DNA of 19,698 bases, from the NCBI GenBank assembly GCA_015499985.1, contig JAAAUF010000790.1:1-19698 (forward strand). The letters are read 5' to 3'. Both the position numbers and the translations under genes were made by a program. Below are positions 8,834 through 17,106 of the stretch, in pieces. Each line of letters opens with the position of its first letter. The first letter of the stretch is position 1. Below the pieces are notes generated by a model. It ran no database searches, was not told the DNA's origin, and saw only the letters and a program-made list of their open reading frames with translations. The stretch comes from Haplosporangium gracile (lineage: Eukaryota > Mortierellomycota > Mortierellomycetes > Mortierellales > Mortierellaceae).

Positions 8834-10962
8834 ATGATCGACACTCCTGAGATCCCTCCGCTACATCGCCTCATACCTCGACCCAAAGTTCCTCATTGCC
8901 TGCACTCGTGTCTCTCGCCAATGGAACGACCTCTTCACGCCTTATCTCTGGCTCACCTTGAACGACTACAACAACCCCTGGCGTCGGCTCTTTGAGTCTC
9001 ACCGCGTCAGTGTCACCAACAGCAGATACAACGTCACAGCATCGATTCCCTATCACGACCGACACCAATGTCTTTCGAACTTGTTGCAGCATATTCGCCG
9101 CCTCAGTTTGCAAAGGGGATGGCCCTTGCTGCTGCACTGGACAGCGGCACCGTGATCCGACTGCACTCGTTGCCGTTGAGGCTGACCATGAGCAGCTGGA
9201 GCATCGGGAATCTGTACGGAGACGAGGGTTGGAGCACCGGCAGGATATCGACCATGATGGAGGCAGGGAGCATAGAAATCGGTGGCCATCAATTGAACGA
9301 TCTGGTACCCATCTCGGCGTTCAATCCTCGACAGGCACAGGGAGTGAGAATGGACATGACGAAAGCACACGGGCAGCTAGTACTCATGAATCCCGGCCTG
9401 AGTCGACTGTTATTTCGCGCACCGGGAGTCTATCAGTTTGTCGTGGACAAGAACAAGGCGGGCGGCGGTTCACTAACTCTGGCTAGTCAGTCCTCCTTGG
9501 TCAATACGTTTTCGCGACTCCTAGCCATTCGATATCTGGAATTGGGAATGAACGCCGTCAAATTTGTTATCCACAATCTCAACACACTCTTGCCTAACCT
9601 CGTTCACACTGACAAAGCGGACTTCGACCTGGAGATGCTTTAGCGGGAGCCAACCCATGATGCTCTCAGGTCTCTCGAATTTCGACAAGCGATGATGACG
9701 GCCGGACAGCTGCGCGCGATTGTGGTTACTTTTCCGGTATTGACTCGCCTTTCGGTTGATGATACTCGACCCTCTTCTCTTGACAATAATAGCAATAACA
9801 ATGTCAGCAGCAACAAAGCCTACATACCTGCCGATATGAATCTGGATCACAACATCCTTGAGCACTCCTCTCTGGAATCTCTTTGGATCCGCCACCAGCC
9901 TCGTATCGATCTCTTTCGTACTCGAATCAGGTTCCTCAGGATTATGAAACTCCAACAAACTGCCTTTATCAATTGCTCACAGGAAATGCGGCAGTTCTTT
10001 TGGGTATTCTCAGCGTTAGAGCGATACGAATCCGGGCATAGAGACATGAACCACAAGAAATCTCTGCGTGCGGACGAGGTTGTTCAGGAGAATGGTAGAG
10101 TTTACCCTATTTGCAGTTTGGTTCTCCATCCCGGCGATCTCTATCGATTTTATTCTGGACTTTGTGGTAGCACAGAAACCATTCCTCACTCGACTGTCGA
10201 TCAGCAAAGGATTAATATCGATGGGCGCATCTTGACCGAGGTCGCAAGGAACTGTAAGGACTTTCAGGTTTTCACGTTTGATATAGAGTACGGATGCTCT
10301 CAAGGACTGATCGACCTGTTTGTTGGATGTCCCAAGTTAAGGACCTGGCGTGGCGCGGAGCACGTGGTTCTTGCGGAAAGAGTCATCGAGAGTGCGGAAT
10401 AGTCTTGTGTCAGACTCGAGGAGCTGGACATAGAGATCGCTGGAGTTCTACGACTTAAAGAAGCGCAGGAGGATCTACTGGACGCTTTGATCGCCATCGA
10501 CAAGGGATTGTCCACGCCCACGGCCACTACCACGCAGACGACCACCAATGAGCTTGGTATTACAGACAAAGAGAACCAGGACATGGCTGTTGAACGAATT
10601 CGGCAAAAATTGAGAGAGTATGGGCATGAACTGACGCCCGACGAAGCTGTAGTATTAGAGGAACAACAAATTCCCCCATGCTCTCTAGAAGAATATCTAC
10701 TGACGCATTGGACGACTAACCCGACTGCAGCAACTCGGCTTTAGTATTCATGATGATTCTGGATTTGAGGCGACAGTTCGACACATAGAAACCCTTGAGT
10801 TCAACCTGACGTCCGGACTTGCGGAGCTGGGTAGTTTGGATGGTATCAGGAAGATATGCTTTCAAGGATACGAACCACTGGATCGAGGAAGAGGATGCAC
10901 AGTGGATCACGGATCGGTGGTCGATTCAGCAGGCGTACGGATCCATGTTTTTTTACCGTTAG
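8834..10962 (+). pseudogene. F-box/LRR paralog, degraded pseudogene
   Basis: This is a full-length relative of the intact F-box gene at 11336-13555 and collinear with it from the F-box to the C terminus. It starts at ATG 8834 (MIDTPEI). Lesions found by aligning with the intact copy: an extra C at about 8854-8856 (+1), a lost base at about 9107-9114 (-1, restoring frame), TAG at 9641-9643 where the intact copy has CAA or CAG, TAG at 10400-10402 where it has TGG, an extra base between about 10669 and 10692, TGA at 10701-10703 where it has CAA, and another shift at about 10870-10885. Similarity fades out by the TAG at 10960-10962. The second segment, about 9068-9640, is the longest open piece of the N-terminal half. 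The indels alone could be sequencing errors, but the nonsense codons argue for a true pseudogene. Confidence 0.88.
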
Positions 10963-11335
10963 GATAAAGGATCTTTAGAGACTGAGCAGAAAGAATCAGC
11001 GCTTTTTCGGTAGGGAAGCCGTGAGCGGCGTTCTCTATGGTTTCTTAGCCTTCCAGTTCTCATAAGCACCAACTCTTCTCAACAAAATAAAAATGCGCTA
11101 TCACATCCATTCTGGAGAATCTTTAATAGTACAACGGAGAGTTAACATTTGCGTTGTGCTTGCTGCCACGTTTCAAATATTGCTTGTTCTCCATCTGTGT
11201 CTGAGCGAATTAATTTTTGTGCACTCTTTGTTTTTCTTCACACGACCCCACCGCTCACCTTCTCTTCGCACCAACAGCACTCGCGTCACCCACCTGCCCC
11301 TACAGCGTTCCTTCACCATCCAACAAACAACAACC
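10963..11335 (+). promoter_or_regulatory. Promoter and leader of the intact F-box gene
   Basis: This is 373 bases without a supported gene. AATAAA at 11086-11091 may be the old polyadenylation signal of the pseudogene. The last 110 bases are C/T/A-rich and end in CAACAAACAACAACC directly before the ATG, a typical fungal leader. The coding frame stays open back to 11093 but is not conserved in the paralogs, so I treat it as untranslated. Confidence 0.5.
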
Positions 11336-13555
11336 ATGATCGACATCCCAGAGATCCTTCAGCACATCACATCTTACCTCGACCCAAAATCACTCCTCGT
11401 CTGCACTCTGGTTTCCCGTCAATGGCGTACTGACTTTACCCCATATCTTTGGCGCACCTTCGATGACTTTCAAGAGCCATGGTGGCGCCTTGTCGAGTCT
11501 TGCAGCGGCAGCAACTGTCTTGCAGAAGAAGGAGAAAGTTCGACCAGGGAGAGTTACGAGGACCGACAGGACCGACTTTCGACTGTGATGCGGAATTTTG
11601 GACAACAACACATTCGACACTTGACTGTCGCGAAGGAGATGGTCCTCGTTGCTGCACTTGAGGCCAACCTCACGAGACTTCACTCACTGACGTTCGACTT
11701 TCATGCTTGTGAGCCGGACGACGACGACGACGACGACAACGGTAACAGTGACGACGACTACTATATCAGTGATGGCGGTGACGACGACAACAATATCAAC
11801 GATATACGAGAGAGCTATTCGAGGATGTTGACTTTGCTGGAGGCACAAGGAACTAATAATTTGCGAGACAATTCAGCACCAATCGCGGCATTCGACGGTA
11901 GTCCGGCAGATGGATTGAGTATGATCTTGACAAGAGCGCGCTGGCGGATGGTACTCTTGAATCCTATGTTGAGTCGGCTTGTTTTCAACCGCTCTGAAAA
12001 AAGAAATGGACATTCCTTCTCAATTCAGACGAAGGCAGGTGCCCCGCCTGTTTTGAACTCGGCAAGTCAGGACTTCTTGCGAAGGACATTTTCGACATTA
12101 TCACGGCTTCGACATCTGAAGGTGGGCTTAAATGCCGATAATTTTCTCTTCTGTAATCTCGCCACACTCCTGCCCAGTCTTGTATCCTTTGTTCATGTCG
12201 ACAGAGTGACCTTCGATCCGGTGGTTCTTCAACAGAAGCCTGTCCACAGTGCCCTCAAGGATCTCGACTTTCGACATGCATCGATGACGCCAGAAGAGCT
12301 ACGCGCGATTGTTGTGGCCTTTCCGGCATTGACTCGCCTCGCGATTGATAATGGTCGATCTCTCTACACACCTTACAAGGGCGATATTAACGTCACCAAG
12401 GCCACAACGGATCGTGACATAATCGAGTATTCATCTCTGATGACTTTTCAGATTCGACGCCAGCCTTATATCGACATCTTGCGCTCTCGAATCAGGTTTC
12501 CCGGGATCACAGAGCTCTGCCAATCTGTTTTCGTCAACAACGCTCAGGAACTTCAACAACTTTTCTGGATGTTTCCCGCGTTGGAGCGATACCATTCCAT
12601 GACCCACACCGGTAATGCAACGGAGCCCCTGCATGTGGATGAAGGAGTTCGAGAGATCAGAGATTACCCGATCGAGAACTTGATTCTCGCCCCCGCAGAC
12701 AACTTCAATTCGGTCTTCGACTCAGCCATGTTTAACCTAGGCTCCATTGTCCCCCAGATGCCATTTCTCACCCAACTTTGGATCAGCGGGATGTGGGATA
12801 ACGGACAAACAATGATTGATGTCGCCAGGAATTGCAAGAACATTCAAGAAGTGACCATCGATCTGAAAGAAGGGTGCTCCCAAGGACTCCTCGAGCTCTT
12901 TGTTGGATGTCCCAAGTTGAGGACGTGCCACGGGAGGGGGCACCTTGTTCTTGCGAAGGACTTGATCGAGAGTGCCGAGTGGGTTTGTGTCGAACTCAGG
13001 GAGCTGGACATCGAGATTGTCGGTATCCCTAGATTAACTGTGGTTCAGGAGGATTTGCTGAAGGGCATCCGTAGACTTGATGCGGAGCTGTTCACCTTCA
13101 TGAACACCAACGCGCTCGGCATTGCGGATCAGGAGGAGCAAGATACCAAATACAAGATTGAACAGATTCGACAGAGATTGTGGAATCGTGGGCATGAACT
13201 GACACTCGACGAGACCGAGGCATTTGAGCAGCTGTGGATCTCCCACTCGATCCAGAGAAAGGTCTACCAACGGCTGGCGCGACTGACACGACTGCGGGAG
13301 TTGGACTTTAGTATTCAGGAGAGCACGAGACGTGGGGACAAGTCACGGCGTAAAGACACCCTCGAGTTCACCCTGGAGTCTGGGCTTGGCGAGTTGAGCC
13401 GTTTGGAAGGACTCCAGAGGTTCTCATACTGGAATACGAATCATAGGATCCGTTCGAAGGAAGCACATTGGATCAAGGCTCAATGGTCGATCAATGTTAT
13501 GAGGAGATGCCTTACCGCTCGCCGCGCGCCTAGGCTGATGGGTAAAGCAAGATAA
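11336..13555 (+). CDS. F-box protein with leucine-rich C-terminal region
   Basis: A single-exon ORF of 739 residues. Residues 1-45 form an F-box (PEILQHITSYLD, VSRQWRTDF, LWRTF), expected to bind Skp1 and make this a substrate receptor of an SCF ubiquitin ligase. The remainder has spaced leucine patterns such as LRHLKVGLN, LKDLDFRHA, LTRLAIDNG and LRELDFSI, consistent with degenerate leucine-rich repeats; the substrate is unknown. A low-complexity Asp-rich insert lies at about 128-152. I chose ATG 11336 rather than 11093 because both upstream copies also begin with MI(D/Y)xPE(I/L) and the ATG sits in an ACC ATG context. It is the only intact member of a three-copy tandem array. AATAAA follows the stop by about 70 nt. 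Confidence 0.85.
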   Translation: MIDIPEILQHITSYLDPKSLLVCTLVSRQWRTDFTPYLWRTFDDFQEPWWRLVESCSGSNCLAEEGESSTRESYEDRQDRLSTVMRNFGQQHIRHLTVAKEMVLVAALEANLTRLHSLTFDFHACEPDDDDDDDNGNSDDDYYISDGGDDDNNINDIRESYSRMLTLLEAQGTNNLRDNSAPIAAFDGSPADGLSMILTRARWRMVLLNPMLSRLVFNRSEKRNGHSFSIQTKAGAPPVLNSASQDFLRRTFSTLSRLRHLKVGLNADNFLFCNLATLLPSLVSFVHVDRVTFDPVVLQQKPVHSALKDLDFRHASMTPEELRAIVVAFPALTRLAIDNGRSLYTPYKGDINVTKATTDRDIIEYSSLMTFQIRRQPYIDILRSRIRFPGITELCQSVFVNNAQELQQLFWMFPALERYHSMTHTGNATEPLHVDEGVREIRDYPIENLILAPADNFNSVFDSAMFNLGSIVPQMPFLTQLWISGMWDNGQTMIDVARNCKNIQEVTIDLKEGCSQGLLELFVGCPKLRTCHGRGHLVLAKDLIESAEWVCVELRELDIEIVGIPRLTVVQEDLLKGIRRLDAELFTFMNTNALGIADQEEQDTKYKIEQIRQRLWNRGHELTLDETEAFEQLWISHSIQRKVYQRLARLTRLRELDFSIQESTRRGDKSRRKDTLEFTLESGLGELSRLEGLQRFSYWNTNHRIRSKEAHWIKAQWSINVMRRCLTARRAPRLMGKAR
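11717..11737 (+). repeat. (GAC)7 triplet run coding for Asp7
   Basis: Seven GAC codons in a row, followed by further GAC-rich sequence to about 11790. They encode an acidic low-complexity insert in the intact F-box protein. The pseudogene copy has no such run at the matching place, so the insert either expanded here or was lost there. Confidence 0.85.
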
Positions 13556-13873
13556 AGGTGAAACATTTGTGTGTTTGGTACATGTCATCGCATGTGAACG
13601 CCACGACGCCTCAGTTGACAAAAATAAAAAATTACTTATCCATTGCGGACGAAAATGCGTCTTTAATTTGCCCTCAATTTTGGTTACATCGTGCCAATGA
13701 TACAATGGGATGTCGTTCATATTGATAAAATGTAACATGGACTATGCGCTACTCTTGATACCATGTAAGATAGGCCGTACGCACTGTATCGTTGTCAAAT
13801 CTCATATCTTTCCACATTTCCTTTCAAAGATTAACATGTTCCGTTTTCTGGACTGAAAATATACCGGGATAAT
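13556..13873. other. Convergent 3' intergenic region
   Basis: About 318 bases between the 3' ends of the plus-strand F-box gene and the minus-strand SANT gene. Nothing protein-coding is supported. It should hold both 3' UTRs. On the minus strand an AATAAA overlaps the SANT-gene stop codon, probably by chance since it is too close to serve. Confidence 0.6.
13623..13628 (+). terminator. Polyadenylation signal of the intact F-box gene
   Basis: AATAAA about 70 nt after the stop codon, within an A-rich run. Confidence 0.5.
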
Positions 13874-16279
13874 TTATTTATCTTTCCCGCCTGCGCTGCT
13901 ACTGCCACCTCCGACTTTATCCAGAGCCGACAACAGCCCCACATAATCCGGTTCCGAAAGTCTGTCCACCGCCGCCGCCGATGCAGCATTATTTTCTGCT
14001 CCTCCTTGGTCCGAGTTACGCGATGGTGAAGGCCCCGAGATCGAGAACCAAGCGCGTTGCAGATCCGAGATATCCTTCTTTGGCAAAAACTGTGCCCGAA
14101 TGTCCGCCCAGAGAGTGCCGTGCTTCCTGACGCCCTGCTGCAGCAACAGGAGTTCGTTCTCGGACCACCCTTGTACAGCGCTCTTCTTGCCCTCAAGGGT
14201 TGTAGTAGTTGCGGTCGTAGAAGAATCGGAGCTCGTAGATGTTGCTGCAGACTTGTTTCCTGTTGGAATGGTGGAGATGTACTCCCAGCAGCTTTGGCAC
14301 TGCTTGGCCGTGAAAGGAAGGCTGGGCTGAGGAACAATCAAACTCCTCGTGCTTGTTGCTGTAGTTGCTTCAGAGAGGGCATCCGACGATCCGGCAGCAT
14401 ATCTCTGCTCCAGCGCCTGCGCGATCTTGTCCCAGTCCAGCTCAAAATCCGCCCGTTGGACTCCCTGCTTTTCTTGGACAATAATCTCGTTCAGCGTCCG
14501 AATCCGATCGGGTGTCCATTCAGAACGAACGAGGGGTTGTTGATGATCCCCACGTGTCGAGTCTTTGCTCTCGGCCGAGACGACTGACATCTTGATCAGG
14601 AGCGGGTCTACCAGCTCAGCTATGATGGCGTTCGCGAGCGACTCCTTGGACTCAAACAATCGGATCTGTGACGTTGATGCTGTGGGGGATGATGACGGAA
14701 CAAAGACGATGGTGTTGGGCATGGTGGCGAGCTTGTCTTGACTAGGGTTGAGAACTGAGCGGATCGACGATCGGAAAAACTTTCTGCATTGGGCCTCAGT
14801 CCTGTGCCGCATCCATCGCGCAATCTCCTTGGAATGCGACAGCTCCTCGCACGCTGCCTGCAGAGCCTCCGTATCCATCAACTTGGTTCCATCCATATCG
14901 CGCTTTTGTTGGTTGAAATACTTCCACAGCATCCAGTACTGGAACCGCTCAAACCGATGCCAAGACTTTGACTGAGCCGACTTATCGTCATCATGCAGGT
15001 TCCAGAGCCCCTTCCAACGACGTTGACACTGCACAGGTGAGTGGCTCCCCACCGCCACCGAGATTTCGGTCCAGTGCTGTCTCTGCTGTTCCTGATCCAG
15101 GGCTACTCCTTGCTTGCTTTGTTGACCGTTCTCGCTGAAGGGTTTGGTCAGGATGTGAAGGATGTCGGACTGGTTTTGACTGAGAGCCAAGATCTTGCGA
15201 GTCATCACCACATCATCTTCCAGGCCCCAATCCACCCCCGTCCGCTGGAAATTCCTGAACTCCGTCGCCACCTTGGTGGGTGTTAGCGGGTTCCTGGGCA
15301 ACGCAGGCTTGATCCATTGGTCCAGCAACGAATCCGCATGTGCCGCGACAGCCTTCCAGTTCTCGCCATACAACTCGACAGATCGCTGAATAGCCCTCCG
15401 TATCAAATGCTCGTTCTCCCGTAGAGTATTTGCAGCAGCCACAGACTTGAGACTGTTGTATTTCCACTGTAGCCTCACTCTGTTGAACGGCCCTCCAGAG
15501 TTCTTTCTGGGACGGTCGCCCGAAGAGTCTTCAGTCACTGCTGCTCCTTCTGCTCCCGCTTCGGGCGACTCCAATGTGACGCCGGCAGCCTCCAGAACCT
15601 CAGTCGGCGCAAAGGCAGTCGGGGTCTTCCAGGGCTCATACATCAGCCGATACTTTTCAATCTGCGCAAACGACAGCTTCTCGACCTCAACCAAATAGAC
15701 CAACCGATCCTGTAATGCTAGATTTGGTTGTCCGTTGGGAAGCTTCCAAGCCTTGAGAGCTGGGTCGAGATGGGTGTGGTATCGATGGTGGGCCTTGGAA
15801 TGGGGAAGATTCAGGGCGGCGTCGATGTCCTTCCATGCGGTATTTGCTCTAACGAGTCGTAGGATCTCCTTGTCGACTTCTTTGCTGTCCATAGTCCTGT
15901 TCAAACGGACCTGACCTGTCGCGGACTTTGTCTGTTGTGAGGCTTGATCCTTAGGCGGTGATGTTGTAGTGGTAGTAGTGGTGTTGGGTCGTTGTGCTTT
16001 TCTACGGGTATCGGGTTTAGAGGCCTTGTAACTCGACTGTGGCCCGCGCGTTGGTGCGGAGGAAGAGGCCTCAGCGACTGAAGTAACCGCCCGCTGCGAT
16101 TGACCGTTGGCGATTCTTGCGGAGAGATGGAATCGAGAGACTGGCTGTTGTTGATGTACGAGGATCCATGAATGAGGCTTTGTGAGGATGGCGGTGGACG
16201 AGGATGAGATGTGCAGTAATTGCTTTCGTGTGAGATTCAGCGACATGAACTGCCGTACAAGCTGCTGTTGTCTGCTCAT
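13874..16279 (-). CDS. Multi-SANT/Myb-like protein with possible mitochondrial presequence
   Basis: An intron-free ORF of 801 residues, not assignable to a named protein. Helical SANT/Myb-like units with spaced Trp/aromatic residues appear at about 287-345 (YGENWKAVAAHA), 353-427 (HWTEISVAVGSHSPVQCQRR), 445-503 (EAQCRKFFRSS), 586-668 (EWTPDRIRTLNEI, DWDKIAQAL, QCQSCW) and 703-750 (GWSENELLLLQQG, GTLWADI). A weaker one is at about 133-170. Such arrays usually bind DNA. Residues 1-69 have no acidic residue and eight Lys/Arg, with an SRFHLSAR site that resembles a processing-peptidase cleavage context, so import into mitochondria is possible. Low-complexity Thr runs occur near 100-106 and 689-694. 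A nuclear transcription factor with a basic N terminus is the alternative. The start is the first ATG of the open frame. Confidence 0.82.
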   Translation of the reverse strand: MSRQQQLVRQFMSLNLTRKQLLHISSSSTAILTKPHSWILVHQQQPVSRFHLSARIANGQSQRAVTSVAEASSSAPTRGPQSSYKASKPDTRRKAQRPNTTTTTTTSPPKDQASQQTKSATGQVRLNRTMDSKEVDKEILRLVRANTAWKDIDAALNLPHSKAHHRYHTHLDPALKAWKLPNGQPNLALQDRLVYLVEVEKLSFAQIEKYRLMYEPWKTPTAFAPTEVLEAAGVTLESPEAGAEGAAVTEDSSGDRPRKNSGGPFNRVRLQWKYNSLKSVAAANTLRENEHLIRRAIQRSVELYGENWKAVAAHADSLLDQWIKPALPRNPLTPTKVATEFRNFQRTGVDWGLEDDVVMTRKILALSQNQSDILHILTKPFSENGQQSKQGVALDQEQQRQHWTEISVAVGSHSPVQCQRRWKGLWNLHDDDKSAQSKSWHRFERFQYWMLWKYFNQQKRDMDGTKLMDTEALQAACEELSHSKEIARWMRHRTEAQCRKFFRSSIRSVLNPSQDKLATMPNTIVFVPSSSPTASTSQIRLFESKESLANAIIAELVDPLLIKMSVVSAESKDSTRGDHQQPLVRSEWTPDRIRTLNEIIVQEKQGVQRADFELDWDKIAQALEQRYAAGSSDALSEATTATSTRSLIVPQPSLPFTAKQCQSCWEYISTIPTGNKSAATSTSSDSSTTATTTTLEGKKSAVQGWSENELLLLQQGVRKHGTLWADIRAQFLPKKDISDLQRAWFSISGPSPSRNSDQGGAENNAASAAAVDRLSEPDYVGLLSALDKVGGGSSSAGGKDK

Positions 16280-16576
16280 GTCGTTCCTGGCTCCTGGTGT
16301 TGGCAGTGGTGGTGGTGGTGGTGCTGAAAAAGAGTATGCTGATCGTGCTTGTGGTGAAAAAAGTACGGCAGGACAAGACGCGGCGGCGGCTGACAGTCAC
16401 AACGTCAGATTCTGAAGATTGAGGATATTAGACTTGACGCGTCGCGATAGATACCTTCACCCTTCTTTCTTACTACCGCGCCTTCAGAAACCTTAGGATC
16501 TGTCTGTAAGTAACACCTCTTCCGATTCCAACCCGACTCAATCTTCAGCATCAACCCTCAAAATTGAAATGAAAAT
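16280..16576 (-). promoter_or_regulatory. Upstream region of the SANT gene with MCB-like ACGCGT
   Basis: This is the region just upstream of the SANT-gene start. ACGCGT at 16437-16442, about 160 bp upstream of the ATG, matches the fungal MluI cell-cycle box core bound by MBF. TGACAGTCA (16391-16399), a 4-bp inverted repeat, lies closer to the gene. Single short matches are weak evidence. A GTGGTGGTGGTG run at about 16308-16322 lies in the leader. Confidence 0.3.
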
Positions 16577-17106
16577 GCAATAAAAAAGTATCAAAGTGGT
16601 TCACATGTTACTAAAAAACAAATAAATACACAATCCAAGAGCAGGATAGGGGGTGAAGAGTTGGATACAAGGTGCCATCTCTTTCTACAAGAGAATTACG
16701 AGAAAAAGTTCACTTGACAAAATCAACCATTTTCATGTTCATCGCTCAAGGGCAAAAAAGACAACAAAAAAATAGGGAGAGATGGTGCACGTAGGCACCC
16801 ACGCCAAACAAAAGCGCCAGGAAACAAAGAAAGAATGTGGTTTCTCGTTTTTGGCTTTTTGTTATATATATTATTTTTTATTTGGAGCATGTTACGTATT
16901 AGTTGAAAACAATTAGGAAAAGAAAAAATGCAGAATGTATTACGAGCAAGAGTGAGGAAGGAAGTGAAAAGGACAGAAAAAGGGAGTAAGGTGTCCAGAA
17001 AACAAATGAACCATCTCTTTTTTGTTTTTTCCTGAAAGATCAAAAGAATGGTATATAGGGAAGGGGTTGTAGTTAAGTGTCAAAAGGGAAGGAAGGACAA
17101 AAAATT
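16577..17106 (-). other. A/T-rich intergenic region and 3' UTR of the membrane-protein gene
   Basis: A/T-rich DNA between the SANT-gene promoter and the stop codon of the seven-pass membrane protein. It should carry the latter's 3' UTR. The reading frame crossing 16723-17043 is low-complexity and lacks recognisable motifs. No RNA gene was seen. Confidence 0.55.
16877..16882 (-). terminator. Possible polyadenylation signal of the membrane-protein gene
   Basis: AATAAA on the minus strand about 225 nt after the stop codon, followed by an A/T-rich TATATAA run. Confidence 0.4.

Noticed and set aside
14057..14587. Plus-strand 176-residue frame antisense to the SANT gene
   Set aside because: Shadow of a long G/C-richer coding exon; no leader, motif or start context.
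16723..17043. Minus-strand 106-residue frame between two genes
   Set aside because: A/T-rich, low-complexity, no recognisable motif.
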